From: Kaistia adipata DSM 17808
GTDB taxonomy: Bacteria; Pseudomonadota; Alphaproteobacteria; Rhizobiales; Kaistiaceae
Direction of reading: 5' to 3'
Assembly (NCBI RefSeq): GCF_000423225.1
Contig: NZ_KE383992.1
Span: 188,971 to 252,970, forward strand
Length of the DNA: 64,000 bases
Part shown: one piece after another, positions 1 through 8,791 of the stretch
Layout: every line of letters starts with the position of its first letter
Position numbering within the stretch: position 1 is the stretch's first letter
Translations under genes and position numbers: made by a program
Notes under the pieces: model-generated
What the model saw: the letters and a program-made list of their open reading frames with translations, nothing else
What the model was told of the DNA's origin: nothing
Database searches by the model: none

Positions 1-608
1 GTGCCGACCATGGAGCGGACCTGGTTGTGCAGGAAGGAGCGGGCCGAGACGCCGAACAGCACATGGTCGCCCTCGCGGGTGATCTCCAGCCGGTCCAGCG
101 TCTTCATCGGGCTCTTCGCCTGGCAGTCGGCCGAGCGGAACGTCGTGAAATCATGCCAGCCGAGCAGAAGGTTCGCCGCCTCCTGCATCGCGTCGATGTC
201 GAGGCGCTTGCGCACGTCCCAGACGCGGTTGATTTCCAGCGCCGCCGGCGCGCGGCGATCGAGCACGCGGTAGATGTAGTGTCGCTTCACCGCCGAGCGG
301 CGCGCGTCGAAATCGTCCGGTACCGGCTCGGCCTCGATCACGGCGATCGGCTCCGGCCGCAATTGCGCGTTCATCGCGTCGCGGATGCGCAGGCCGGCCC
401 ATTTGCCGGTCAGATCGAAATGCATCACCTGGCCGGTCGCGTGCACGCCGGCATCGGTGCGGCCGGCGCCGCGCGTCGACACCGTCTCGCCGGAAAAGCG
501 CAGGATCGCCTCCTCCAGCGACTGCTGCACCGAAGGCGCGTTGGCCTGGCGCTGCCAGCCGGCATAGGGAACGCCGTCATATTCGATCAGGAGCTTGTAG
601 CGGGGCAT
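1..608 (-). CDS. truA: tRNA pseudouridine synthase A (3' end outside window)
   Basis: TruA converts uridines 38-40 of the tRNA anticodon arm to pseudouridine in the cytoplasm. The reverse strand reads [21 protein letters not shown] from an ATG at 608, and the family motif GRTDAGVHA follows with the catalytic aspartate at residue 52. About 202 residues are visible and the frame stays open to the window edge, so roughly the last fifth of the usual 245-260 residues is missing. It lies downstream of def and fmt on the same strand, a common alphaproteobacterial order. A repeat of the gene-end family fills the 110-base gap to fmt. The identification is firm; only the C-terminus is unseen. Confidence 0.95.
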   Translation of the reverse strand, partial: MPRYKLLIEYDGVPYAGWQRQANAPSVQQSLEEAILRFSGETVSTRGAGRTDAGVHATGQVMHFDLTGKWAGLRIRDAMNAQLRPEPIAVIEAEPVPDDFDARRSAVKRHYIYRVLDRRAPAALEINRVWDVRKRLDIDAMQEAANLLLGWHDFTTFRSADCQAKSPMKTLDRLEITREGDHVLFGVSARSFLHNQVRSMVG

Positions 609-617
609 GGCCGGCCT

Positions 618-722
618 GGAGCGTTTTCGAGCGAAGTGAATGCCGGTTCGCGTGAAGAAAACGCGATCAAACGAAGAGCTGGAGCCGTTCTTCGTTTCAC
701 CGAAACGATGAAACGGCTCTAG
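618..722 (-). repeat. Family E gene-end repeat, copy 1
   Basis: On the reverse strand this begins CTAGAGCCGTTTCATCGTTT and ends with the shared segment ACGCGAACCGG...CACTTCGCTCGAAAACGCTCC. Closely related copies lie at 8700-8775, 35064-35169 and, degenerate, at 55510-55572. This copy overlaps the 3' end of fmt, and the TAG at its edge is the fmt stop codon. Similar elements are common between genes in Hyphomicrobiales. Confidence 0.8.
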
Positions 723-1651
723 CCGACGACGTCGCCCGGCGCAACCGCCGCGCCGCGCAGGAACTCGCCGGCGCGCAGCGGCTTGCCGCCGGCACGCTGC
801 ACCTCGACGAGCCGGACCGCGCCGTCGCCGCAGGCAATCGTCAGCTGGTCGTCGAGCACCGTGCCGGGAGCGCCGGAGCCTTCCGCGCGCGTCGAACGCA
901 GCACCTTGACCCGCTCGGCCTTGCCGCCGAGCGTCATCTCGCACCAGGCGCCGGGAAAGGGCGACAGGCCGCGAATGTGGTCGTGCACTCGGCTCGCCGG
1001 CAACGTCCAGTCGATCCGCGCCTCGCCCTTGTCGATCTTGGCGGCGTAGGTGACGCCCTCCTCCGCCTGCGGCACGCTGTCGAGGCCGCCGCGCGAGGCG
1101 GCGGCGAGCGCCCGCACCATCAAATCGGCGCCGAGCCGCGCCAGCTTGTCGTGCAGGTCACCGGTGGTGATGTCGGGGGCGATCGCAATCTTCTCGACCA
1201 TGGCGACGGGCCCGGTGTCGAGCCCGGTCTCCATGCGCATGACCATCACGCCGGTCTCCGCATCGCCGGCCATGATGGCGCGATGGATCGGCGCGGCGCC
1301 GCGCCAGCGCGGCAGCAGCGAGGCATGCAGGTTGAGGCAGCCCTCGCGCGGCGCGTCGAGGATCGCCTGCGGCAGGATTAGCCCATAGGCGACCACCACC
1401 GCGACGTCGGCATCGAGACCGGCGAAGGCCTCCTGCTCGTCGGCGCCCTTCAGCGATTTCGGCGTGAAGACGGGAATGCCGAAGCGCTCCGCCGTCTCGT
1501 GCACGGGCGACTTGCGCTCGGCCATGCCGCGGCCGGCCGGACGCGGCGGCTGCGTGTAGACGGCAACGACCTCGTGGCCCTGACCGATGATCTCGACCAG
1601 CGTGGGCACAGCGAATTCGGGCGTGCCCATGAAGACGACGCGGAGGCTCAT
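719..1651 (-). CDS. fmt: Methionyl-tRNA formyltransferase
   Basis: Fmt transfers a formyl group from 10-formyltetrahydrofolate to initiator Met-tRNA. The 310-residue product has the N-terminal formyltransferase fold with [17 protein letters not shown] (Asn107 and His109 of the catalytic set) and ETGLDTGPV (Asp145), followed by the C-terminal OB-like domain. Its length is normal for the family. The start ATG lies 7 bases after the stop of def, so the two are translationally coupled; def removes the formyl group that fmt adds. The stop codon TAG falls inside a family E repeat, which suggests that the repeat defines the present 3' end. Confidence 0.96.
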   Translation of the reverse strand: MSLRVVFMGTPEFAVPTLVEIIGQGHEVVAVYTQPPRPAGRGMAERKSPVHETAERFGIPVFTPKSLKGADEQEAFAGLDADVAVVVAYGLILPQAILDAPREGCLNLHASLLPRWRGAAPIHRAIMAGDAETGVMVMRMETGLDTGPVAMVEKIAIAPDITTGDLHDKLARLGADLMVRALAAASRGGLDSVPQAEEGVTYAAKIDKGEARIDWTLPASRVHDHIRGLSPFPGAWCEMTLGGKAERVKVLRSTRAEGSGAPGTVLDDQLTIACGDGAVRLVEVQRAGGKPLRAGEFLRGAAVAPGDVVG

Positions 1652-1658
1652 ATCCGCC

Positions 1659-2213
1659 TCACATCTCGTCGGGGGTGTGCGACTTGAACTCCGGCCGGAC
1701 GCCGGTCTTGGCGGCCTTGACGAACTTCTTGATCACCATGTCGCGCTTCAGCCGCGACAGGTAGTCGATGAAAAGCTTGCCATCGAGATGGTCGATCTCG
1801 TGCTGCACGCAGGTGGCGAGGATGTCGTCCGCGTCGATCTCCTGCAGCTTGCCGTCGCGATCGAGATAGCGGATGCGGACGGAAGCGGGGCGCTCGACCT
1901 CGGCGTAATAGTCCGGGATCGACAGGCAGCCTTCCTCGTAGACCGAGCGCTCGTCGGAGGAGGTCAGGATCTCGGGATTGATCAGGAACAGCGGCGCGGG
2001 CTTGCTGCCCTCCTCGCGACCGGACACGTCGATGGTGACGACGCGGCGCGGCACGCCGACCTGGATCGCCGCGAGGCCGATGCCCGGCGCCTCGTACATC
2101 GTCTCCAGCATGTCGTCCATGAAGCGCAGAAGTTCGTCGTCGATGCGCTCGACCGGCTCGCTGACGAGCCTCAGCTTCGCGTCCGGCAGGGTGATGATGT
2201 CGAGAAGAGCCAT
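1659..2213 (-). CDS. def: Peptide deformylase
   Basis: This metal-dependent hydrolase removes the N-formyl group from nascent proteins. All three family motifs are intact: [10 protein letters not shown] at residues 54-63, EGCLS at 104-108 with metal ligand Cys106, and HEIDH with His138, Glu139 and His142. The 184-residue length fits a proteobacterial type 1 deformylase, with a charged tail after the catalytic core. It is the first gene of the def-fmt-truA run and is divergent from rmuC, so the 140 bases between them should hold both promoters. Confidence 0.96.
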   Translation of the reverse strand: MALLDIITLPDAKLRLVSEPVERIDDELLRFMDDMLETMYEAPGIGLAAIQVGVPRRVVTIDVSGREEGSKPAPLFLINPEILTSSDERSVYEEGCLSIPDYYAEVERPASVRIRYLDRDGKLQEIDADDILATCVQHEIDHLDGKLFIDYLSRLKRDMVIKKFVKAAKTGVRPEFKSHTPDEM

Positions 2214-2353
2214 GAAAACCTCGGTTTGAGCCGTTTCAGATAAGAGATGCGGCCGAGACGGTCAACGTGGAATGATGTCCCGGCCCGCCGCGCACCGCCG
2301 GCATGTTCTCGTTTTGATCTCCTCTCCGCGCCCGAATCTGCTATGAAGGGCGC

Positions 2354-3520
2354 ATGCAGGACGCTCTCTTCATCCTCGGCGACAGGCCGATCACCGTCGC
2401 CATGCTCCTTCTGGCAGCGATCGCGCTCGGCCTGATGCTGCTCTTCATGATGCTGCTGGTGCAGATGCGCAGCGCCCGCCGGCGGGCGCTGGCGGAGACG
2501 GACCAGGCGATCCAGGGCGACGAGTTCGAGCGCCGCATCGCGGAGCTCGTCCGCATCCAGAGCGAGATGACAGGCCGGATGCAGACCATGGCCGAGGTAT
2601 TCGGCTCGCGCCAGTCTGAGCTGCTGCAGGGGCTATCAAACCGCATGGACGGGCTCGGCCACCGTATCGGCCAGAGCATGGTCGAATCGACCCGCCATAC
2701 GCACGAAAACCTCGCCCGGCTGAACGAGCGCCTGGCGGTGATCGACACGGCGCAGCGCAACCTCACCGAGCTTTCGAGCCAGGTGGTCGGGCTGCAGCAC
2801 ATCCTCGCCAACAAGCAGACGCGCGGCGCCTTCGGCCAGGCTCGGATGGAGGCGATTGTGCAGGATGGCCTGCCAATCGGCGGCTACCAGTTCCAGGCGA
2901 CGCTCTCGAACGGCAACCGGCCCGACTGCGTCATCGCCTTCCCGAACGACGCGGCCGGCCTCGTCGTCGACGCCAAGTTCCCGCTCGAGGCCTGGAACGC
3001 GATCCGCGCCGCCGACGGCGACGCACGGGCCGCGGAAGCCCAGTTCCGCCGCGACGTCGTCAAGCACCTGAAGGACATCGCCGAGCGCTACCTGATCCCC
3101 GGCGAGACGCAGGACACGGCCTTCATGTTCGTGCCCTCGGAATCGATCTTCGCCGACATCCACGAGCGCTTCGAGGATCTCGTCCAGACGGCGCACCGGC
3201 TAAGGATCGTCATCGTCTCGCCCTCGCTGCTGATGCTCTCGATCCAGGTGATCCAGTCGGTGCTCAAGGACGCCGGCATGCGCGAGCAGGCGCATCTGAT
3301 CCAGGGCGAGGTGATGAAGCTGATGGAGGATGTCGGCCGGGTCGACGAGCGCGTCCGCAAGCTGAAGACCCATTTCGACCAGGCATCGAAGGATATCGAC
3401 GACATCCTGGTCTCGACGCGCAAGCTGACGGCGCGCGGGGCGAAGATCGAGGCGCTGGAGTTCGGCGACGAAGGCTCGCCTGCCTATGACCGCCAGCCGG
3501 ATCTTTTGGCCGGGCAATAG
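2354..3520 (+). CDS. rmuC: RmuC-family DNA recombination protein
   Basis: RmuC proteins are membrane-anchored, nuclease-like proteins that limit DNA inversion at short inverted repeats in E. coli; the exact activity is unsettled. The 388-residue product has one N-terminal membrane segment (about residues 15-37), a long coiled-coil stretch (about 40-150), and the conserved RmuC core with DCVIAFPNDAAGLVVDAKFPLEAW. The core then runs through the FMFVPSESIFADI and VSPSLLMLSIQ stretches. It is divergent from def. The next gene begins 5 bases after its stop. The assignment rests on the core motif and the architecture. Confidence 0.92.
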   Translation: MQDALFILGDRPITVAMLLLAAIALGLMLLFMMLLVQMRSARRRALAETDQAIQGDEFERRIAELVRIQSEMTGRMQTMAEVFGSRQSELLQGLSNRMDGLGHRIGQSMVESTRHTHENLARLNERLAVIDTAQRNLTELSSQVVGLQHILANKQTRGAFGQARMEAIVQDGLPIGGYQFQATLSNGNRPDCVIAFPNDAAGLVVDAKFPLEAWNAIRAADGDARAAEAQFRRDVVKHLKDIAERYLIPGETQDTAFMFVPSESIFADIHERFEDLVQTAHRLRIVIVSPSLLMLSIQVIQSVLKDAGMREQAHLIQGEVMKLMEDVGRVDERVRKLKTHFDQASKDIDDILVSTRKLTARGAKIEALEFGDEGSPAYDRQPDLLAGQ

Positions 3521-3525
3521 CGTCC

Positions 3526-3939
3526 ATGGGTCCGATCCGGTCCGGAGCGATCTACTTCCTGGCCGTCTTCGCGATCGGATTCGGGCTTGGTGCGGTCCGG
3601 GTTCTGGGGCTTGAGCCCCGGATCGGCGCCTTGGCGGCGGTTGCGCTGGAGCTGCCCATCATGCTTGCCGCGGCCTGGGTCGTATGCGGCCGAATTCTCC
3701 GGCGCTCGCAGGTCACGGCGCGACACGGCGCCGATATCGGCATGGGCGTCGTCGCCCTGTTTCTGCTCTTCGCCGCCGAGTTCGCGCTCGGGCGGTTCGG
3801 TTTCGGCCGGCCCGTGGCCGATCAGCTGGCGGCTTATGCGACCTGGCCCGGCCTGCTCGGCCTCGCCGGCCAGTTCGGCTTTGCTGCGATCCCGACGATC
3901 CGCTCCCGGTGGCGCGTCAGTAGCCGCGCCCGTCCTTGA
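3526..3939 (+). CDS. Small four-helix membrane protein, function unknown
   Basis: This 137-residue product is almost entirely hydrophobic segments. Four likely membrane helices can be seen at about residues 7-28, 34-56, 69-88 and 100-122, and the C-terminus is basic (RSRWRVSSRARP). I do not recognise the family beyond a general resemblance to small alphaproteobacterial integral membrane proteins. It starts 5 bases after rmuC and is probably cotranscribed with it. Its last 23 bases overlap the 3' end of the convergent DUF924 gene, which is unusual but not rare in compact genomes. Confidence 0.7.
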   Translation: MGPIRSGAIYFLAVFAIGFGLGAVRVLGLEPRIGALAAVALELPIMLAAAWVVCGRILRRSQVTARHGADIGMGVVALFLLFAAEFALGRFGFGRPVADQLAAYATWPGLLGLAGQFGFAAIPTIRSRWRVSSRARP

Positions 3940-4525
3940 GGAATTCGAGCTCTTCCGGCGTCGAGGCGCGGCCGAGATCGGCGTTGCGGTGCGGAAAGCG
4001 GCCGAAGCGGCGGATCACATCGCGATGCTTCTCGGCATAATCGAGGAAGGAGGCGTAGGTCGCCTTCTCCGCCTCCGGCACCTCGGCGAGCAGCGCCTCG
4101 TAGAGGGCGACCGAATAGTCCTGGTCGGCGAGATCCTCGCCGTGCTCGAAGGGCAGGTAGAGGAAGACACGCTCCATCGGCGTGAAGCGCTCGACACCGC
4201 CCTCGATCAGGCGACGCGCGGCGGCGCGGGCCCGCGCGTCATAGGCGAAGGCGCGGCCGTCCTCGCGGAACAGATTGCGCGGAAACTGGTCGAGGAAGAG
4301 GACGATACCGATGCCAGCCGCCGGCGGCATCGTCTCGAACGGCCAGTCCGTCTCGGCGACGGCGTCGAGATGATCGCCGAAGCGCACGCGGCAGGCCTCG
4401 TCAGTGCCGTCATGGCGCGAGAACCAGACCCTCACCTGCTCCGCCGGCGCGTCGATGCCGGCGATCAGTTCCTGGAACCAGAAGCGGTGGGCATCCAGAA
4501 GAATCGTGGCGGCTGGCTGTTCCAT
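3917..4525 (-). CDS. DUF924 family protein
   Basis: DUF924 proteins are all-helical, TPR-like, and have no established biochemical role. The reading frame shows the family hallmarks FLDQFPRNLFR near residue 75, YLPFEHGED near 125, and the C-terminal HRDVIRRFGRFPHRN. The product is 202 residues from the ATG at 4525; a TTG two codons upstream is possible but less likely. It begins 27 bases after the end of recR and so looks like the last gene of the dnaX-ybaB-recR operon. No catalytic motif is evident. Confidence 0.88.
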   Translation of the reverse strand: MEQPAATILLDAHRFWFQELIAGIDAPAEQVRVWFSRHDGTDEACRVRFGDHLDAVAETDWPFETMPPAAGIGIVLFLDQFPRNLFREDGRAFAYDARARAAARRLIEGGVERFTPMERVFLYLPFEHGEDLADQDYSVALYEALLAEVPEAEKATYASFLDYAEKHRDVIRRFGRFPHRNADLGRASTPEELEFLKDGRGY

Positions 4526-4552
4526 CGACAAAGGCTCTCCGTACGGACTGGA

Positions 4553-5158
4553 TCAGAAGGGCGTGCGGGCGCGGATCGCGGCCGCCAAGGTCCCCTCGTC
4601 GAGATAATCGAGTTCACCGCCCACGGGCACGCCATGGGCAAGGCGCGAGACCTTGACCGGCGTGCCGGTCAAGCGGTCGGTGATGACATGCGCGGTGGTC
4701 TGGCCATCGACGGTGGCGTTGACCGCGAGGATCACCTCGGCCACCTCGCCAGTCGAGCAGCGCGCGACCAGGCTGTCGATGTTCAGGTCCTCCGGACCGA
4801 CGCCGTCGAGCGGCGACAGCGTGCCGCCGAGCACGTGGTAGCGCGCCTTGATCGCGCCGGCCCGCTCCAGCGCCCAGAGATCCGACACGTCCTCGACGAC
4901 GACGATCGTCTTCGCGTCGCGCGCCGGATCGCAGCAGATGGTGCAGGGATCCGAGGTATCGATGTTGCCGCAGGTCGAGCAGGTCAGGATCCGCTCGGCC
5001 GCCACCGTCATCGCGCCGGCGAGCGGCACCAGCAGCTGGTCCTTCTTCTTGACCAGCGCCAGCGCGGCGCGCCGGGCCGAACGCGGCCCGAGCCCGGGCA
5101 ACCGCGCGAGCAGCTGGATCAGGCGTTCGATTTCGGGACCGGCAGTGCTGCGGGCCAT
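4553..5158 (-). CDS. recR: Recombination mediator protein RecR
   Basis: RecR acts with RecF and RecO to load RecA at gaps. The product shows an N-terminal helix-hairpin-helix ([17 protein letters not shown]), a C4 zinc finger ([17 protein letters not shown]) and a TOPRIM domain with [13 protein letters not shown]. At 201 residues it matches the family. The ATG at 5158 is preferred over a GTG at 5164 because an AGAGA ribosome site sits about 5 bases before the ATG. It follows ybaB by 32 bases, and dnaX-ybaB-recR is one of the best conserved bacterial operons. Confidence 0.96.
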   Translation of the reverse strand: MARSTAGPEIERLIQLLARLPGLGPRSARRAALALVKKKDQLLVPLAGAMTVAAERILTCSTCGNIDTSDPCTICCDPARDAKTIVVVEDVSDLWALERAGAIKARYHVLGGTLSPLDGVGPEDLNIDSLVARCSTGEVAEVILAVNATVDGQTTAHVITDRLTGTPVKVSRLAHGVPVGGELDYLDEGTLAAAIRARTPF

Positions 5159-5190
5159 CGACACTCTCTATGTTGCTGCGGCGCGCTTTT

Positions 5191-5514
5191 TTAGAACGGC
5201 AGCTTCAGGCCGGCCGGCAGGCCGAGGCCGCTCGTCATTTCCTGCATCTTCTCCGCCATGGTGCGCTCGGCCTTGGCGCGCGCATCGGCATGGGCGGCGG
5301 TGATCAGGTCCTCGAGGATCTCGACATCTTCCGGCTTCAGGAGCGAGGGATCGATGGAAAGCTTGCGCAGGTCGCCCTTGGCGGTCATCACGACCTTGAC
5401 GAGGCCCGCGCCCGACGAACCCTCGACCTCGATATTGGCGACTTCGGCCTGCATGTCCTGCATCTTCGACTGCAGTTCCTTGGCCTTGCTCATCATGCCG
5501 AGAATGTCGCGCAT
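5191..5514 (-). CDS. ybaB: YbaB/EbfC nucleoid-associated protein
   Basis: YbaB-family proteins are small dimeric DNA-binding proteins that shape the nucleoid. The 107 residues start [22 protein letters not shown], a typical N-terminal helix, and continue with the conserved beta stretch [23 protein letters not shown]. The family length is about 105-110. It is placed between dnaX and recR, with gaps of 37 and 32 bases, exactly as in most bacteria. That context and the N-terminal helix make the call secure. Confidence 0.95.
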   Translation of the reverse strand: MRDILGMMSKAKELQSKMQDMQAEVANIEVEGSSGAGLVKVVMTAKGDLRKLSIDPSLLKPEDVEILEDLITAAHADARAKAERTMAEKMQEMTSGLGLPAGLKLPF

Positions 5515-5551
5515 GGGATTGCTCCTTCAGTTCGGAAATCGTTGCGAATAA

Positions 5552-7369
5552 TCAGTCTTCGTCGGGATCGGGCGCTTCGTCGGGATTCTCGACGGGCACG
5601 GAAGCTGGCGGCAGGCCGAGGTCTTCCTCGCCGCCGCGGATCTGGATGTCGACGATCTTGGCGCCGGGGAAGCGCGTCAGCACGGCGGCAACCAGCGGAT
5701 CGGCCGCTGCGTCCGAGCGCGCCTTGTCGCGTGCCATGGTGCGCGCCTCGGCAATGGTCGGCTCGGTCGCGCCCTTGCCGAGCGCAACCACCCAACGCTC
5801 GCCGGTCCAGTCGGACAGCTTGCGCCCGAGCTCCTGCGCCAGCGTGCGCGGCGCATCGGAGGTCGGCTCGAACTCCAGGACGCCGGGCTCGAAACGGATC
5901 GGCTTCACCTGCTGCTCGAGCGAGAGCTTCAGCGGGATGTCGCGCTTCAGCCCGACATAGGCGACGAGATCCTCGAAACGCTGGAAGCGGACCGCCGGCT
6001 CTGCCTTGGCAAGCGGCACGCCGGCCGGCTGCGCCATCATCATCGGCGCCGAGGCCGCACTCATCGTGGTGCGCATCTGGCCGACGGGGCCAGCGCCCTG
6101 AATCGCCTGGGGCTGCGACGAACCCGACGGGCCGGAAATCTGCGGCGCGCCGCCGCCTGCGGATCCGCCGGCGAAATTGCCGCTCTTCAGGAGGCGCAGC
6201 GCCTCGTCCGGCGTCGGCAGGTCGGCGGTGTGGGCGATACGGATCAGCACCATGTCGGCGGCGGCGAGCGGCCGGTTGGAGCTCGATACTTCCTCGATGC
6301 CCTTCAAGAGCATCTGCCAGGCGCGCGCCAGCACCCGGAGCGGCACGGTCTCGGCAAGCGCCCTGCCCCGCGTCCGCTCGTCCTGCGGCAGGGCGGCGTC
6401 CTCGCCGGAATCCGGCACGACCTTGAAGCGGGTCACGGCATGGGTGAAGGCGGCGAGATCCTGCAGCACCACGGCCGGATCCGCGCCGATGTCGTATTGT
6501 TCCTTGAGCAGGGCGAGCGCGTCGGCGATACGGCCGCCCATCACCGCCTCGAACAGGTCGATGACGCGGGCGCGATCCGCGAGGCCCAGCATGCCGCGCA
6601 CGTCCTCGGCCGTGATCGTGCCGGCGCCATGCGCGATCGCCTGGTCGAGCAGCGAGAGCGAATCGCGCGCAGACCCCTCGGCGGCGCGGGCGATCATGGC
6701 GAGCGCGTCGTCGCCGATCGCCACCTGCTCGCGCTCAGTGATCGAGCGCAACAGGCCGATCAGCCGGTCGGATTCGATGCGCCGGAGGTCGAAGCGCTGG
6801 CAGCGCGACAGCACGGTGACCGGAACCTTGCGGATCTCGGTCGTCGCGAAGATGAACTTCACATGCTCGGGCGGCTCCTCGAGCGTCTTCAGCAGGCCGT
6901 TGAAGGCCGCGCCGGACAGCATGTGCACTTCGTCGAGGATGTAGACCTTGTAGCGCGCCGAAACCGGCTTGTAGCGCACGGCCTCGATGATCTCGCGGAT
7001 ATTGTCGATGCCGTTGTTCGACGCCGCGTCCATCTCGAGCACGTCGACATGGCGCCCTTCCATGATCTCGGCGCAATGCACGCCGAGCTCCGGCATGTCG
7101 ATGGTCGGTCGGTCGATCTTGCCGGGGATCGAATAGTTGAGGCCGCGCGCGAGAATGCGCGCCGTCGTCGTCTTGCCGACGCCGCGGACGCCGGTGAGCA
7201 TGTAGGCCTGCGCGATGCGGCCAGTCTCGAAGGCGTTCTTGAGGGTACGGACCATCGGCTCCTGGCCGACGAGGTCGTCGAAGCTCCGGGGCCGGTATTT
7301 GCGCGCCAGAACGCGGTAGGCGCCGTTCGCGCCGCCGCCGGGGGTGCTGGAAACTTCGCCGCCGTCCAT
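5552..7369 (-). CDS. dnaX: DNA polymerase III subunit gamma/tau
   Basis: DnaX is the ATPase motor of the clamp loader and the organiser of the replisome. The 605-residue product carries Walker A GVRGVGKT (residues 60-67), a DEVH Walker B box and an SRC sensor (LSRCQRFDLRRI), then a proline- and glycine-rich linker and a C-terminal domain. The usual four-cysteine zinc module between Walker A and B is reduced to a single cysteine (LGVHCAEIMEGRH), a pattern I know from rhizobial DnaX. I saw no obvious slippery site for a short gamma form. The start at 7369 is the first methionine before the conserved RVLARKYRPRSF. Confidence 0.96.
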   Translation of the reverse strand: MDGGEVSSTPGGGANGAYRVLARKYRPRSFDDLVGQEPMVRTLKNAFETGRIAQAYMLTGVRGVGKTTTARILARGLNYSIPGKIDRPTIDMPELGVHCAEIMEGRHVDVLEMDAASNNGIDNIREIIEAVRYKPVSARYKVYILDEVHMLSGAAFNGLLKTLEEPPEHVKFIFATTEIRKVPVTVLSRCQRFDLRRIESDRLIGLLRSITEREQVAIGDDALAMIARAAEGSARDSLSLLDQAIAHGAGTITAEDVRGMLGLADRARVIDLFEAVMGGRIADALALLKEQYDIGADPAVVLQDLAAFTHAVTRFKVVPDSGEDAALPQDERTRGRALAETVPLRVLARAWQMLLKGIEEVSSSNRPLAAADMVLIRIAHTADLPTPDEALRLLKSGNFAGGSAGGGAPQISGPSGSSQPQAIQGAGPVGQMRTTMSAASAPMMMAQPAGVPLAKAEPAVRFQRFEDLVAYVGLKRDIPLKLSLEQQVKPIRFEPGVLEFEPTSDAPRTLAQELGRKLSDWTGERWVVALGKGATEPTIAEARTMARDKARSDAAADPLVAAVLTRFPGAKIVDIQIRGGEEDLGLPPASVPVENPDEAPDPDED

Positions 7370-7494
7370 GCGTATCCCGCTGCCGTCCCTGTACCGTTTC
7401 GCGCCCAACCCGCGCCCTCGCGGGCAAGCCCCGGCGACCTTAGCACACCCTGCGGGGCGCGCCCGGCTCGACATCCAGGGGCTGGGGAAAAGGT

Positions 7495-7590
7495 GGGAGG
7501 CTGGCACGCGACCCGTGCCGTGGCTCGTTGGGGCTGCTTCCTTCCGGACCTGACCCGGTTGGCGAGTGGCTCGTCCACCACCAACCTCCC
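7495..7590 (-). ncRNA. ffs: Signal recognition particle RNA (4.5S)
   Basis: The reverse strand contains the near-invariant apical loop GGTCAGGTCCGGAAGGAAGC at about 7535-7554. It is closed by complementary ends GGGAGG (7585-7590) and CCTCCC (7495-7500), giving a 96-nucleotide hairpin of the short bacterial type. The RNA binds Ffh and targets signal-bearing ribosomes to the membrane. It lies about 125 bases upstream of dnaX on the same strand, a common alphaproteobacterial arrangement. The exact ends are inferred from pairing. Confidence 0.93.
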
Positions 7591-7736
7591 GCGGAGACAT
7601 ATCGTCGTTCCCGATCGAAATGGCAAGCCCGAAGCGCGATCGGGGCTATCGCGACCGGGGCCTCTGTGGCGTAATCAACGGATTCCCTTCGAGTCGGCGC
7701 CCGCCGGCCGCCTTCACCGCACACCGCAGCAGCACC

Positions 7737-8702
7737 ATGGCCCGTACCTTTTTCGATCGCTTGCCATCCGTCGAGCCCAGCACGACCGTCGGCTTTTCCG
7801 GCAATCTGCTCGACCGGCGCAGCGAGGCGCGCAACGAATCCACCTTTGCCGCGGCCGTCGCCGATCCGAGCGCGCGCGTCCTTCTGCTGCGCGGCGACGA
7901 GGCGATGATGCGGGCGGGCGGCGTAACGGAAAGCCTGTTCACGCTGAAGGAAGCGAGGGCGCTCGGCGCGGCGATGGACGACGCCATCCTGCTCGGCTGG
8001 GAGGGTTCGGCGCCCCGTATCGCGGCCCTCGTCGGCAGCGACACCTCCTTCGACGTCGACGCCTTCCACGCCGTGCCGCTCCGGACGCTGGCGATCAACG
8101 CCTTCTCGGGCGGCATCCTCTCCGATACGGTCGAGCCCGCGGCGCTCGGCGCGCTGGCACAGGCCCGCGCCCTCCTGCACTGGCATGCGGCGAACCGTTT
8201 CTGCGGCCGCTGCGGCACCCGCTCCAGCATGGCGCTGGGCGGCTATCGGCGCGATTGCCCGAACTGCGAAATGCAGGCGTTTCCGCGCACCGATCCGGTG
8301 GCGATCATGCTGGCCGTCGACGGCGATCGCTGCCTGATGGGCCGGCAGGCGCGATTCGCGCCCGGCACCTATTCCTGCCTCGCCGGCTTCGTCGAGCCGG
8401 GCGAGACGATCGAGGACGCGGTCCGCCGCGAGATCCAGGAAGAGGCCGGCATCAAGGTCGGCCGGGTCGCCTATCACGCCAGCCAGCCCTGGCCGTTCCC
8501 GATGTCGCTGATGATCGGCTGCATCGCCGAGGCGACCTCGACCGAGATCGTGCCCGATACGGAAGAACTCGAGGACTGCCGCTGGTTCTCGCGCGAGGAG
8601 ACGCTCGCCATGCTCGACGGCGAGCATCCGGACGGGCTGTCGACGCCGCCGCGCATGGCGATCGCCCACACGCTGATCCGCGCCTGGGCGGAGGCCGGCT
8701 AG
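7737..8702 (+). CDS. nudC: NAD(+) diphosphatase, Nudix family
   Basis: NudC cleaves NAD(H) to NMN(H) and AMP and in some bacteria removes NAD caps from RNA. The 321-residue product has a zinc ribbon (FCGRCGT...CPNC), the Nudix box GFVEPGETIEDAVRREIQEEAGI, and the NADH-pyrophosphatase signature SQPWPFPMS, which fixes the subfamily. The ATG at 7737 (MARTFFDRLPSVEP) is chosen because the frame upstream runs into the ffs region and lacks family similarity. The stop codon TAG is the first base triplet of a family E repeat. Confidence 0.93.
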   Translation: MARTFFDRLPSVEPSTTVGFSGNLLDRRSEARNESTFAAAVADPSARVLLLRGDEAMMRAGGVTESLFTLKEARALGAAMDDAILLGWEGSAPRIAALVGSDTSFDVDAFHAVPLRTLAINAFSGGILSDTVEPAALGALAQARALLHWHAANRFCGRCGTRSSMALGGYRRDCPNCEMQAFPRTDPVAIMLAVDGDRCLMGRQARFAPGTYSCLAGFVEPGETIEDAVRREIQEEAGIKVGRVAYHASQPWPFPMSLMIGCIAEATSTEIVPDTEELEDCRWFSREETLAMLDGEHPDGLSTPPRMAIAHTLIRAWAEAG

Positions 8703-8775
8703 AGCATTTAGCGATTCGGTTGGTCGGGTTTTCTTCACGCGAACCGGTACCCACTTCGCTCGAAAACGCTCCAGC
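8700..8775 (+). repeat. Family E gene-end repeat, copy 2
   Basis: This shorter copy begins TAGAGCATTTAGCGATTCGG and contains the family core ACGCGAACCGGTACCCACTT followed by CGCTCGAAAACGCTCCA. It fills most of the gap between the convergent genes nudC and pheA, and its first triplet is the nudC stop codon. Confidence 0.8.
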
Positions 8776-8791
8776 GCCGGCCACCCTTGCC

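Noticed and set aside
5552-7369. Programmed frameshift giving a short gamma form of DnaX
   Set aside because: No A-rich slippery heptamer with a following hairpin was found at the expected place.
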